A stretch of DNA of 64,000 bases, taken from the NCBI RefSeq assembly GCF_026340095.1, contig NZ_JAPEPO010000001.1, positions 8,080,501 to 8,144,500 on the forward strand. Direction: 5' to 3'. The position numbers and the translations under genes were made by a program. Under the pieces are notes generated by a model that was not told the origin of the DNA, did not search any database, and was given only the letters and a program-made list of their open reading frames with translations. The DNA comes from Streptomyces sp. NBC_01446 (GTDB taxonomy: Bacteria; Actinomycetota; Actinomycetes; Streptomycetales; Streptomycetaceae). Shown in pieces: positions 16,058 through 24,529 of this stretch. The first letter of the stretch is position 1; every line of letters begins with the position of its first letter.

Positions 16058-17689
16058 ATGCACATCGAACATCTCCTGAGGGACGAGTCACTCGGCCTGC
16101 GCCTGCTCTGGGCCGACGACCCGCACCTGCGGCAGGAGATCAGCGGCGTGACCGTCACCGACCTGGAGGACCCGGCCCGCTTCGTGCGGCCGGCCGAGGT
16201 CGTCCTCAGCGGCCTGGTGTGGTGGACGCAGCGGAGCGGGCGGGCCAAGGCGGACCGGTTCGACTCCGCGCTGCGCACGGCCGGCGCGGCCGTGCTCCTC
16301 GCGGGAGAGGAGACGCACGGCGCCGTCCCGGACGACCTCGTCGAAGCATGCCGCCGCCACGGACTCCCCGTCGCGGCGGTCCCGGCGCACATCATGTTCC
16401 GCGCCATCACGGACACGGTGTACCTCCAGCAGTGGGGCGAACTCAGCCGCCACCACGCCCTGCCCGAGAACGTACGCACCACGCTGAGCCGGCTCCTGGC
16501 ACAGGAGGCGGACCCGGCCGCGATCGTCGACGCCGCGTTCGCCCACCTCGACCGGCCGGTCGCCTACGTCCTCACACCGACGGGACGCACCGTGGCCGCC
16601 ACCGCCGCCTCGGCCGATCTCCCGACGCGGGACGCCGCCGCCCTGATCGCGACAGACACGGCCCCCGCACAGAGAAACAGCCACAACTCCTCAGGAATCA
16701 AAGCCGGTCCGGCACTCGGCCGGGCGTCCGTCACCGTGCCCGTCCAGGCCGACACCGACACGGTCTCGCCCTACGAGCGGTGGCATCTGCACGTGCCCGA
16801 CGCCGACCACGCCCCACCGCGCATGCTGCACGAGATCGCGGAGGTCCTCGGCCGATGCCAGGAGATCCGGGCCCGCCGCCGGGCCGACGGGGACCGCGCG
16901 GTGCGCGAACTCGGCACGCTGCTCACCGCGCCCGACACAGACAAGGCGGCCCTCGAAGCCGCGCTGCGCGGCTGCGGGCTCCCCGACGAGGGCCCGTACC
17001 GCGTGGTCGTCGCCGAAGTCGGCTCGGGGCGTGAGGACTGGGCGCAGGGCGCGCTGACCGAGGCGGCCGCTCACGTCCCGCACACCGGCGCCGCCGTGGG
17101 CCGGCTCCCCGACGGCACCGCGTTCGCCGTCGTCGCAGGGCCGGACACCGTGAACGAAGCGCTGGCCGGCGTATGGCCGTTGCTCGCGGCCGGCGAGCCG
17201 TCCGACCCGCTGCACGCGGGCATCGCCTCCCCGGCCGCCGCGCCCCGGAACCTGAACGGCGCGCTCTCCGAGGCCCGTTACGCCCTCACCTCGGCCCGCA
17301 CCACCACGCCCGGCGCCTCGCGGCTGACCGACGCGGCCTCGCTCACCGGCCTGGAAGCGCTGCTCACCGGCGTACCCGCCGAGATGCGCGCCGCGTTCAG
17401 CCGCACTGTGCTGGGCCCCTTGCTCGACGAGACCAACGCGTCCGCGTCCGTGCTGCTGCAGACCCTGGAGACCTTCCTCGCCTGCGACGGCTCATGGGCG
17501 CGTACGGCGGAGGTACTGCACCTGCACGTCAACACCGTCCACTACCGCATCCAGCGCATCGAGCACTTCACCGGCCGTGACCTCTCCCGGCTCTACGACC
17601 GCGCCGACCTCTGGGCCGCGCTGCTGAGCCGCGAGACCCCGGCTACGAGCGGTCGACGTGCACGCTCGTCGACTTCACGCGCGCGGTGA
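16058..17689 (+). CDS. PucR family transcriptional regulator
   Basis: A 543-residue regulator. The N-terminus has a PucR-type sensory domain (LRQEISGVTVTDLEDPARFV) and the middle a GGDEF-like region. The C-terminal HTH_30 reads VLLQTLETFLACDGSWARTA and then HLHVNTVHYRIQRIE, typical of PucR/CdaR. Such proteins control purine, amino acid or other nitrogen-source catabolism. GGGAG lies 9 nt before the ATG at 16058. The last about 15 residues overlap the convergent TOBE gene by 47 bp and may be non-conserved. The palindrome just upstream is the likely binding site. Targets are not obvious; the dehydrogenase at 14066 is one candidate. Confidence 0.88.
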   Translation: MHIEHLLRDESLGLRLLWADDPHLRQEISGVTVTDLEDPARFVRPAEVVLSGLVWWTQRSGRAKADRFDSALRTAGAAVLLAGEETHGAVPDDLVEACRRHGLPVAAVPAHIMFRAITDTVYLQQWGELSRHHALPENVRTTLSRLLAQEADPAAIVDAAFAHLDRPVAYVLTPTGRTVAATAASADLPTRDAAALIATDTAPAQRNSHNSSGIKAGPALGRASVTVPVQADTDTVSPYERWHLHVPDADHAPPRMLHEIAEVLGRCQEIRARRRADGDRAVRELGTLLTAPDTDKAALEAALRGCGLPDEGPYRVVVAEVGSGREDWAQGALTEAAAHVPHTGAAVGRLPDGTAFAVVAGPDTVNEALAGVWPLLAAGEPSDPLHAGIASPAAAPRNLNGALSEARYALTSARTTTPGASRLTDAASLTGLEALLTGVPAEMRAAFSRTVLGPLLDETNASASVLLQTLETFLACDGSWARTAEVLHLHVNTVHYRIQRIEHFTGRDLSRLYDRADLWAALLSRETPATSGRRARSSTSRAR

Positions 17690-18041
17690 CGGTGACCCCG
17701 ATGGCGAGGCCCAACTCCTCGACAGCCTCACGCGTCACCATCGACACCATCCGGTGCGGCCCGGCCTGGATCTCCACCTGCGCCACGACGTCGTCGGCCT
17801 TGAGCGCCGTCACGATTCCGGTGAACGAGTTGCGCACCGACGTGCGCGGCGCCTCTGCCACGCCCCGATCGGCCTCCGCGGCCCGGCTCTTGGCGAACCG
17901 CGCGAGACCGACACCGTCGATCACACGGTTCCCCGTCCCGTCCCGCCCCATGGCCAGCCGGCCGCTGTCGGCCCACCGACGCACGGTCTCCCCACTCACC
18001 CCGAGCAGGCGCGCGGCCTGGCCAATGCTGTACGACGACAC
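17643..18041 (-). CDS. MerR-type HTH plus TOBE molybdate-binding regulator
   Basis: A 132-residue protein with an N-terminal excisionase/MerR-like HTH (YSIGQAARLLGVSGETVRRW, ADSGRLAM) and a C-terminal TOBE/Mop domain (NSFTGIVTALKADDVVAQVE). The TOBE fold binds molybdate or tungstate, so this is probably a ModE-like sensor of molybdenum. GTG at 18041. No modABC genes are in the window; the membrane molybdoenzyme at 35981 is far away. It follows the XRE-cupin gene by 49 bp in the same direction. Confidence 0.88.
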   Translation of the reverse strand: MSSYSIGQAARLLGVSGETVRRWADSGRLAMGRDGTGNRVIDGVGLARFAKSRAAEADRGVAEAPRTSVRNSFTGIVTALKADDVVAQVEIQAGPHRMVSMVTREAVEELGLAIGVTVTARVKSTSVHVDRS

Positions 18042-18090
18042 ATCAAAACCTTAGCCGCGCCGGGCGCCGGGCTCTCCTGGGGGAGGCGGC

Positions 18091-18702
18091 TCACCGGTGG
18101 GGCTTGGCGCGGACGTGCATCCGTTCCCCCTGGCGCCCGAAGAGGCTGAGGAGTTCGACAGGCCGGCCGTCCGCGCTGCTGAACCAGTGCGGGACCCGGG
18201 TGTCGAACTCGGCGGCCTCGCCCGGGCCGAGGACCAGATCGTGCTCGGCGAGCACGAGCCGCAGCCGGCCGTCCAGCACATACAGCCACTCGTAGCCCTC
18301 GTGCGTACGGAGATCCGGCTCGCATCCCCGGTCGGCGATGACCATCTTGTACGCCTGAAGAGGTCCGGGCGACCGCGTCAGGGGCACGAACGTGCCGCCG
18401 CTCGGCATCGGGCGTGGCGTGAGCCGGACCCGGGGATCCCCCACCTCGGGAGCGCCGACCAGCTCGTCCAGGGGCACACCGTACGCACCGGCCAGCGGCA
18501 GCAGCAGCTCAAGGCTCGGGCGGCGCTGCCCGGACTCCAGACGGGAAAGAGTGCTCTTGGAGATGCCGGTGACCTCCGAGAGCGCCGCCAGGGTGAGACC
18601 GCGCCGGTCGCGCAGCCGTCTCAGCCGCGGGGCCACCTCGTCGAGGACCGCTTGATAGGGCACTGGTTCGTCCATGTTGTTCGTGTCGTCCACATCGTCC
18701 AT
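18091..18702 (-). CDS. XRE family regulator with cupin sensor domain
   Basis: A 203-residue protein. Residues about 23-80 form a Cro/C1 HTH (LRRLRDRRGLTLAALSEVTG, ISKSTLSRLESGQRRPSLE), and the C-terminal half is a cupin (HEGYEWLYVLDGRLRLVLAE, HDLVLGPGEAAEFD) ending RVPHWF. Cupin regulators respond to small metabolites. The gene is divergent from a methyltransferase, with GGCAA-N6-TTGCC between them, so it likely represses the methyltransferase and itself. Confidence 0.9.
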   Translation of the reverse strand: MDDVDDTNNMDEPVPYQAVLDEVAPRLRRLRDRRGLTLAALSEVTGISKSTLSRLESGQRRPSLELLLPLAGAYGVPLDELVGAPEVGDPRVRLTPRPMPSGGTFVPLTRSPGPLQAYKMVIADRGCEPDLRTHEGYEWLYVLDGRLRLVLAEHDLVLGPGEAAEFDTRVPHWFSSADGRPVELLSLFGRQGERMHVRAKPHR

Positions 18703-18732
18703 GCGGGCATCTCACCCGGCTGTCCCGGAAAT

Positions 18733-18748
18733 GGCAACACAGATTGCC
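18733..18748. promoter_or_regulatory. probable operator in XRE/methyltransferase divergent region
   Basis: GGCAA (18733-18737), 6-nt spacer, TTGCC (18744-18748) is the only clear inverted repeat in the 77-bp intergenic gap and sits about 31 bp before the leaderless-looking methyltransferase start. Confidence 0.55.
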
Positions 18749-18779
18749 GTTCACGCGCGACGGGTGCACGCTCCTGGCC

Positions 18780-19742
18780 ATGAGCACACACAGCAATCCC
18801 GCGCAGAGCCACGCACACGAGAACGGGCATGGTCACGGGCACGGGCATGACCACGGTTCCGACAGCACCGAGATCGACTGGGAGGCCATGGCCGACACGC
18901 TGGAGAACAACGGCGATCTGCATCTCCCTGTCCTGGGGCAGACGGCGGCCCGGCTCGCTGAACTGCTCGGCCCGGACAAGGAGGTCCGCCGCATCCTCGA
19001 CATCGGCAGCGGCCCGGGCGTGATGACCTGTGCGCTCGCCGAGGCCTTCCCGGACGCCGAAGTCGTCGCGGTGGACGGCGCGCCCGCACTCCTCGACCGA
19101 GCTCTGGCCCGAGCCGAGCGGCTCGGACTCGGCGACAGGGTGGCGATCCGGCACGCGGAGCTGCCCGGCGACCTGGAAGGCGGCGACGGGCACGCGGGCG
19201 GCGGTCTCGGCGAGGCCGACCTGATCTGGAGCAGCAAGGCCGTGCACCACATCGGTGATCAGCAGGGGGTACTGGACGCGCTCACCGGCGCGCTGCGGCC
19301 CGGCGGCATGCTCGCGGTCGCCGAGGGCGGACTGCCGATGCGCTGCCTCCCCCGCGACATCGGTATCGGCAAGCCGGGATTCCAGGCGCGTCTCGACGCC
19401 CTGCAGGAGTACTGGTTCGAGCGGATGCGCTCCGAGCTGCCGGGCAGCACCAGCACGGTCGAGGACTGGCCCGCGATGCTCGCCGAGGCAGGACTCACGG
19501 ACGTCGGCAGCTTCACGTACCTGCTCGACCTGCCGGCGCCCCTGGGTGAGACGGCCCGCACCTTTCTGCACAACCAACTGACGCGGCTGCGCGACGTGAT
19601 GAGCGAGTCCCTGGACGCCGACGACCGCAAGACTCTCGACGTCCTGCTCGACGACGCGGCGCCGGAGGGCATCCTGCGACGCCCCGACGCGTTCGTGCTC
19701 TCGGCCACCACCGTCTTCGCCGGTGTGCGTCGGGCGTCCTGA
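18780..19742 (+). CDS. class I SAM-dependent methyltransferase with His-rich N-terminus
   Basis: A 320-residue Rossmann-fold methyltransferase: motif I ILDIGSGPGVM, motif II VVAVDGAPALL, and later DLIWSSKAVHHIGD and ALRPGGMLAVAEGG. Residues 11-27 are strikingly His/Gly-rich (HAHENGHGHGHGHDHG), a likely metal-binding or metal-sensing segment. There is no Shine-Dalgarno sequence before the ATG at 18780, so translation may be leaderless. The substrate is unknown. It pairs with the divergent XRE-cupin regulator through a shared operator. Confidence 0.88.
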   Translation: MSTHSNPAQSHAHENGHGHGHGHDHGSDSTEIDWEAMADTLENNGDLHLPVLGQTAARLAELLGPDKEVRRILDIGSGPGVMTCALAEAFPDAEVVAVDGAPALLDRALARAERLGLGDRVAIRHAELPGDLEGGDGHAGGGLGEADLIWSSKAVHHIGDQQGVLDALTGALRPGGMLAVAEGGLPMRCLPRDIGIGKPGFQARLDALQEYWFERMRSELPGSTSTVEDWPAMLAEAGLTDVGSFTYLLDLPAPLGETARTFLHNQLTRLRDVMSESLDADDRKTLDVLLDDAAPEGILRRPDAFVLSATTVFAGVRRAS

Positions 19743-19872
19743 CGGCCGGCGGGCGGGGTGCTCCGTCTGCGTGGAACGTGAGAGCTCGTTTGTGTGATGC
19801 GCCTGTGTGGCTGTCGTGATCTTCGTTCCCGGCTGTGCTTACCGTGGCCTCTCGTCGAGGGTTGGAGCGCGC

Positions 19873-20055
19873 ATGCCCGAGCAGGAACTTGAAGTGGAGA
19901 CGCGGCGGGAACCGTCTGTGCCGTTGGGCGTCGGGGTGCGGCGGGCCACGCTGGACGACGGTCGCGTGGTGACCATCGTGTGCGAGGCGGGGCTGCCCCA
20001 GAACGAGGTGAACGCCATCGCCGCGCGCGTGGCCGAGTCGAGCCTGAGGCGTTGA
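19873..20055 (+). CDS. small conserved hypothetical protein (60 aa)
   Basis: ATG at 19873 is preceded by TTGGAG at 6-7 nt. The protein has a charged N-terminus (EQELEVETRREPS) and a compact C-terminus (VRRATLDDGRVVTIVCEAG, LPQNEVNAIAARVAESS). I do not recognise a named family. A strong terminator follows directly, supporting a real, separately transcribed gene. An in-frame GTG at 19807 would add 22 residues without a better ribosome site. Confidence 0.7.
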   Translation: MPEQELEVETRREPSVPLGVGVRRATLDDGRVVTIVCEAGLPQNEVNAIAARVAESSLRR

Positions 20056-20063
20056 CACGTCGA

Positions 20064-20106
20064 CGCCGCGACGCCCCCGCGCAGCCGGCGCGGGGGCGTC
20101 GCGGCG
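20064..20106 (+). terminator. strong hairpin terminator
   Basis: A perfect 19-bp stem (CGCCGCGACGCCCCCGCGC and its complement) with a 5-nt loop, 9 bp after the preceding stop codon. Confidence 0.88.
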
Positions 20107-20122
20107 CGCCCGGCAGAGGCTC

Positions 20123-20158
20123 GTGAGCAGGCACAGGCAGGTGAGCAGGCACAGGCAC
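20123..20158. repeat. 18-bp tandem duplication
   Basis: GTGAGCAGGCACAGGCAG is followed immediately by a copy differing at the last base, then a partial third GTGAG. It lies in the untranslated region before the GNAT gene. Confidence 0.8.
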
Positions 20159-20254
20159 GTGAGTGATCAGCGCCGGAGCACTCCGCGCGCGGGGGAGCCG
20201 CGCCAGGCCGGAATCCGGCTGGTGGCCGTGGGAGGTTCTCACGACCATGGGGTG

Positions 20255-20731
20255 ATGACGACGATCCGTGAGGCCACCCCCGGTGACATCGACGCCATGG
20301 TCCGTCTGAACGGCATGGTTCAGCGGCTGCACGCGCAGCACCGGCCGGACCTGTTCGTCGACGAGCCGTCGCAGGCGGGGATGACGGAGCGCTTCCGGGG
20401 ATGGCTGAGGGACGGAGCCGCGACCCTCCTGGTCGCCGAGTCCGACGGGGGCGACGTGGTGGGCTACACGTTCTGCCGTGTCGAGAGACGAGAGGCATCC
20501 GTGATCACCCTGCCCGCCGCCGTGGTCTCCATGGAGCACCTGGCCGTGGACCCCGCCAGCGCTCGGAGCGGGGTCGGCGCGGCGCTGGTGGAAGCCGTCC
20601 GTGAAGTGGGACGCCGAGCCGGATGCCGGCGCCTGGTCGCGAGCGTATGGGAGTTCAACGCCGCGGCACGGCCGTTCTACGAGGCCATCGGGCTGCGGCC
20701 GATGCAGGTGCGGATGGACCAGCCGCTGTAA
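20255..20731 (+). CDS. GNAT family N-acetyltransferase
   Basis: A 158-residue GNAT fold: TIREATPGDIDAMVRLNGMV at the start, VSMEHLAVDPASARSGVGAAL with the Q/RxxGxG/A acetyl-CoA-binding variant (RSGVGAAL), and FNAAARPFYEAIGLRPMQVR at the end. The ATG at 20255 fits the family N-terminus; a GTG just before it is also possible. GGGAGG lies 19 nt upstream, which is too far for a strong site. Upstream in-frame codons are low-complexity repeat DNA and are not counted. Acceptor substrate unknown. Confidence 0.88.
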   Translation: MTTIREATPGDIDAMVRLNGMVQRLHAQHRPDLFVDEPSQAGMTERFRGWLRDGAATLLVAESDGGDVVGYTFCRVERREASVITLPAAVVSMEHLAVDPASARSGVGAALVEAVREVGRRAGCRRLVASVWEFNAAARPFYEAIGLRPMQVRMDQPL

Positions 20732-20765
20732 GGCGTCCGCGGCGGGGACAGGGCGGTGTCTCAGG

Positions 20766-21056
20766 TCACCCGAGCAGAGCGGCGGGGCGCGACATGAGCC
20801 ACCTCTGGACGGCGAGCGCGACGGTGTCGTCGAGGGCGCTGAGCGCGTCGATGGCCTTCATGTCGTCGGGGTGGGGCGGGATCCCGGCGGTGGTGAGCGT
20901 GGCGTTCAGGCTGAGGCGGTGCCGGTCACGGGGGGTCAGGCACGTGGGGGCCGGCGGGGCCAGGTCCAGGCGCTGCGCCGGGTTGGGCAGCGGGAGCAGG
21001 AAGTCGGCGCCCGCGTCCAGGTCGGGGGTCGGCAGGACGGTGGCAGCAGAGTTCAT
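20766..21056 (-). CDS. hypothetical protein (96 aa)
   Basis: A 96-residue Pro/Leu-rich protein (DFLLPLPNPAQRLDLAPPAP, then NATLTTAGIPPHPDDMKAID and VALAVQRWL). GAGGAAG precedes the ATG by about 6 nt. I believe it belongs to a conserved Streptomyces group, but I cannot name a function. There is no signal peptide or membrane segment. It is downstream of a possible 69-residue ORF on the same strand and divergent from the APC permease. Confidence 0.65.
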   Translation of the reverse strand: MNSAATVLPTPDLDAGADFLLPLPNPAQRLDLAPPAPTCLTPRDRHRLSLNATLTTAGIPPHPDDMKAIDALSALDDTVALAVQRWLMSRPAALLG

Positions 21057-21151
21057 GGCACTTCCTCACGACGGTCGGACTGTGTCGGTCAGGAGGCTGC
21101 CGGGCCGCCGGTTGGTTGCGTCCTGCCGGACACAGCACCCGAACGCCGTAA

Positions 21152-21361
21152 TCACCGCACAAAGTCGGACATCAACTGCCTATCGGAGAAGGCGCTTTCA
21201 CCTGCGCTTTCACCTGCGTCGCCACCCGCACCTCCGGCGATACGACGCATGGTTCGCGCATCTGTCGCATTGGCCAAAGCGTCCTGCCGGTCTTGTACGG
21301 ATCCGACGTTGAGCGCGCGGTCCGGGTGCCGCAGCATCCCCCGCAGCGCCTCGCGATCCAC
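21152..21361 (-). CDS. possible 69-residue ORF with in-frame repeat
   Basis: GTG at 21361 opens a charged peptide (EALRGMLRHPDRALNVGS, QDRQDALANATDARTMRRIA) with a repeated AGESAGES and the end LMSDFVR. Codon use has good GC3 in the first half. No ribosome binding site is seen. The 12-bp duplication at 21192-21215 keeps the frame, consistent with coding, but the reading may be chance. It fills most of the otherwise empty gap 21057-21390. Confidence 0.35.
   Translation of the reverse strand: MDREALRGMLRHPDRALNVGSVQDRQDALANATDARTMRRIAGGAGGDAGESAGESAFSDRQLMSDFVR
21192..21215. repeat. 12-bp tandem duplication
   Basis: GCGCTTTCACCT occurs twice in a row, followed by a third partial GCG. On the minus strand it encodes AGES twice in the candidate ORF. 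Confidence 0.85.
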
Positions 21362-21390
21362 CGCGGGGCGTGGGACATCCAGGAGGACGC

Positions 21391-22872
21391 ATGCGCGTGA
21401 CGGCCCGTCAACTGTGCCGCCGTAATCCGCTGGAGAGCATGATCGGCGAGGCGGAGGGCGAGGCCTCGGGGCCCGGCGGTCTGCGGCGCAGTATGGGGCT
21501 GACGCAGCTGACCTTGCTGGGGATCAGCTCCGTCGTGGGCACGGGCATCTTCTTCGTGCTCGGCACCGCGGTCCCCAAGGCGGGACCGGGCGTGGTGCTC
21601 TCCTTCGTCGTCGCGGCGGCGGTCGCGGGACTCGCGGCGCTCTGTTACGTAGAACTGGCCGGCGCGATCCCGGTGGCGGGCAGCACGTACTCGTACACCT
21701 ACGCCTCCCTCGGTGAGGGGGCGGCGTATCTGGTCGCATGGTGCCTGATCCTCGAGTACGGCGTCGCGGTGTCCACCGTGGCCGTGAGCTGGGGGCAGTA
21801 CCTCAACGAACTCACCGACGCGCTCTTCGGGTTCACGCTGCCCGACGCGATCAGCCAGCCGCCGGGGGCCGGGGGAGTGGTGAACATCCCGGCGCTCGTC
21901 GTGGTGCTGCTCTGTTCCCTGCTGCTGGCGCGCGGCACACGCGAGTCCGCACGCCTCAACGCCGTGATGGTGTGCGTCAAGCTGAGCGTCCTCGTACTGT
22001 TCGTCGCCGTGGCGTTCACCGCGTTCCGGGCCGGTCACTTCGCCGACTTCGCGCCGCACGGAGCGTCCGGCATCGGGGTTGCCGCCTCCGCCGTCTTCTT
22101 CTCCTATGTCGGCTTCGACACCGTCGCCACGGCGAGCGAGGAGGTCCGCAACCCGCGGCGCACCATCCCGCTCGCGCTGCTCCTAACGCTCGGCGCGGTC
22201 ACGGTGCTGTACATCCTGGTGTCCCTCGCGGCGGTCGGCGCACAGCCCGCCGGGCGGTTCGGTGCGCAGGCCGACGCGGGCGAGGCGGTCCTCGCCGAGA
22301 TCCTGCGCGACGTCACGGGCGCGGGGTGGCCCGTCGTCCTGCTGTCGGCCGGTGCCGTGGTGTCGATCTTCAGCGTGGTGCTGGTGACCCTGTACGGGCA
22401 GACGCGCATCCTCTTCTCGATGGCCCGCGACGGGCTCGTCCCCGAGATCTTCCGCCGTGTCGACCGCAAGCGGCACACGCCGGTCGGCAATACGTGGATC
22501 GTGGGCGCCGGCGTCGGAGCGCTGGCCGCGTTCGTGCCGCTCCAGTACCTGGCCGACCTGACCAGCATGGGAACCCTCGTCGCGTTCGTGGCCGTGGCGG
22601 CGGCCGTGGTCGTCCTGCGCCGCATCGCCCCCGACGCACCGCGGCCGTACAAGGTGCCCCTGTATCCAGTCGTGCCGATCGTGTCCGCGGCGTCCTGCCT
22701 CTACCTCGCGTGGCTGCTGCCCGGCATCACGTGGGCGCTCTTCGGTGGGTGGCTGGTGCTCGCGGCGGCGCTCTACCTGGTGTTCGGCCGTCGCCACTCC
22801 GCCCTGCGCGAGCGGGCCGTCGCACCCGAGCACGCGGCGGCCGAGGCATCGACTACCGCTGTGCAAGCCTGA
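21391..22872 (+). CDS. APC family amino acid permease
   Basis: A 493-residue, 12-helix APC (amino acid-polyamine-organocation) permease of the cationic amino acid transporter type: LLGISSVVGTGIFFVLGTAV (helix 1 with the G-x-G substrate motif), SYVGFDTVATASEEVRNPRR (helix 6 and the conserved E-E-x-x-N-P). The start at 21391 has a perfect AGGAGG 5 nt upstream. It is convergent with the PucR gene by a 20-bp overlap. Candidate substrates are lysine, other basic amino acids or polyamines, fitting the nearby LysA-type enzyme; this is inference. Confidence 0.92.
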   Translation: MRVTARQLCRRNPLESMIGEAEGEASGPGGLRRSMGLTQLTLLGISSVVGTGIFFVLGTAVPKAGPGVVLSFVVAAAVAGLAALCYVELAGAIPVAGSTYSYTYASLGEGAAYLVAWCLILEYGVAVSTVAVSWGQYLNELTDALFGFTLPDAISQPPGAGGVVNIPALVVVLLCSLLLARGTRESARLNAVMVCVKLSVLVLFVAVAFTAFRAGHFADFAPHGASGIGVAASAVFFSYVGFDTVATASEEVRNPRRTIPLALLLTLGAVTVLYILVSLAAVGAQPAGRFGAQADAGEAVLAEILRDVTGAGWPVVLLSAGAVVSIFSVVLVTLYGQTRILFSMARDGLVPEIFRRVDRKRHTPVGNTWIVGAGVGALAAFVPLQYLADLTSMGTLVAFVAVAAAVVVLRRIAPDAPRPYKVPLYPVVPIVSAASCLYLAWLLPGITWALFGGWLVLAAALYLVFGRRHSALRERAVAPEHAAAEASTTAVQA

Positions 22873-24394
22873 GTTCGAGCCAGGCGGCAAGCCGCACCTC
22901 GCGGTCGTCGAGGTCCAGGCCGAAGAGTTCACGAACGCGCCGCAGCCGGTAGCGCAGGGTGTTGGGATGCACCCGCAGACCGGCTGCGGCGCTCGCGACG
23001 TCGCCGGTAGCGTCCAGCCAGGCCGTGACCGTCGCCGCGTAGTCGGTGCCCTGCTCCGCGTCGTGCGCCAGCAGCGCGGCGACCCCGGGCAGCCGCAGCC
23101 ACGGCTCCCGACGCAGCTCGTCGGCAAGCCGGTTCAGCAGGACGACATGGCGTACGTCCTCCGCGGTGGCCGCGGGCGCGCCGGCCCGCCCGCCGTCGGT
23201 GGCCCGGAGGATGTCGTCCGCCTCGCGCCGCAGCGCACCGGCCCGCAGCAGATCCGGGTACGCCCGCGTCACCACGGCCCGCACCGGCGTACCGAGGGCA
23301 GCCCGTACGGTTCCCAGCGCACCGTCCGCGAACCGCCGCGCGGCGGCGGGCGAGAGCGAGGTCAGCAGCACGTACACCGCACGTGCCGACGCCGTCACCG
23401 TCGCCGACGGGAGATGCGCCGCGCAGTACCGGACCAGGGACGACTCCAGGTGGGCGATGAGGGCGCTGCCCTCGTCCGGGGCGAACGCGGCCAGGCACAC
23501 CTTCTCCCCCTGGCCGAGCCCGAGCCGCGCCGCCGCCTCGTCTGCCGGCGGTCCGTACCCCTCCAGGAGCGCGCGCAGGGTGTCCCGGCGCATGCGCTGC
23601 TCGGTCTCCGTCGCGTTCAGCGCGCGCAGCAGGTGCGGGGCCGCCAGCCGCGCCGCGTCCCGCAACGCCGACTCGGCCTGCTCCGACAGGCCGCCCTCCG
23701 GCTCGATCGCCCACAGCGTCCCCAGTGGCAGCGTCCCCGCCCGCACCGCGACCGCCGCACGCGCCAGCTCGTCGCGGGCCCGGGGGAACCGAACCACGCC
23801 GTCGGCCGCCAGCACGTCGCGGTACTGCTGCCGCTGTCCCGGGTCGTCAGGAACCCGCCGCTCCAGGATGCCGCGCTCGCGCAGACTGTCGATGCGCTGA
23901 CCGGGGACGTTCGAGTAGGCGACGACATGCTGGTCCAGGTCCTCGACCGCCACCGAACCGCCCACCACCGCGGCCACCGCGTCGGCCAGCGAGAACAGCT
24001 CCTCGCTTCCGGCGGGGGCCGACGGGGACAGGTCACCCACCCCGTACGCCGCGAGCGCGCAGCCGATCTCCGCATCCACATACCGCCACGGCATCGCGTC
24101 CCCGGCGGCAAGCACCGCCAGGGAGCACCGCTCGGCCTCGGCAGTCAGCCGATCCGCCTCCTGGCCACGGCACTTGACGACCACCCCCGCGTATCCCTGC
24201 GCCGCCGCGCGGCGCAGCACGGTGCCCGTACGCGGATCGGCCACGTCCGCGCCGACGAGCAGCAGCAGTGCCGACGGGGCCGCGGGCAGCGGGTCGCCCG
24301 GGTCGTGGATGACCGTGCCGCGCACGGGGACGTCGAGGCCACCGGGCGCTGCGAGTACGCGGAGGGGACCGGTGGAGCCGACCAGGAAGCGCAA
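22853..24394 (-). CDS. PucR family regulator, divergent from LysA
   Basis: A regulator of about 513 residues. The first part is a PucR-like sensory domain (VLRRAAAQGYAGVVVKCRGQ), followed by a GGDEF-like segment, and the end has the PucR HTH_30 (VASAAAGLRVHPNTLRYRLR, RVRELFGL). The start is uncertain; TTG at 24394 is the best candidate because no ATG or GTG lies between it and the palindrome at 24421. It is divergent from the LysA-type decarboxylase and convergent with the APC permease, and is likely their local regulator. Confidence 0.82.
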   Translation of the reverse strand: MRFLVGSTGPLRVLAAPGGLDVPVRGTVIHDPGDPLPAAPSALLLLVGADVADPRTGTVLRRAAAQGYAGVVVKCRGQEADRLTAEAERCSLAVLAAGDAMPWRYVDAEIGCALAAYGVGDLSPSAPAGSEELFSLADAVAAVVGGSVAVEDLDQHVVAYSNVPGQRIDSLRERGILERRVPDDPGQRQQYRDVLAADGVVRFPRARDELARAAVAVRAGTLPLGTLWAIEPEGGLSEQAESALRDAARLAAPHLLRALNATETEQRMRRDTLRALLEGYGPPADEAAARLGLGQGEKVCLAAFAPDEGSALIAHLESSLVRYCAAHLPSATVTASARAVYVLLTSLSPAAARRFADGALGTVRAALGTPVRAVVTRAYPDLLRAGALRREADDILRATDGGRAGAPAATAEDVRHVVLLNRLADELRREPWLRLPGVAALLAHDAEQGTDYAATVTAWLDATGDVASAAAGLRVHPNTLRYRLRRVRELFGLDLDDREVRLAAWLELRLAQR

Positions 24395-24420
24395 GGACCC
24401 CGCGGCCCGGCCGTCGGGGA

Positions 24421-24436
24421 TTGTCCGATCAGACAA
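24421..24436. promoter_or_regulatory. inverted repeat between PucR and LysA genes
   Basis: TTGTC-CGATCA-GACAA, with a GATC core, is a near-perfect 16-bp palindrome placed 27 bp from the PucR start and 94 bp from the LysA start. It is a likely operator of the PucR protein. Confidence 0.5.
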
Positions 24437-24529
24437 CAAGGGCCTCGATTCCTGGGGCGGGACACCGGTGAAGGCGACGGGGGAAGCCGTCAGGATAGGC
24501 CCATCGACCAGGGACAGGAGCCATCGCCC

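Noticed and set aside
14066..18041. Part of a secondary-metabolite cluster
   Set aside because: Only a lone dehydrogenase and regulators; no synthase, carrier or tailoring genes nearby.
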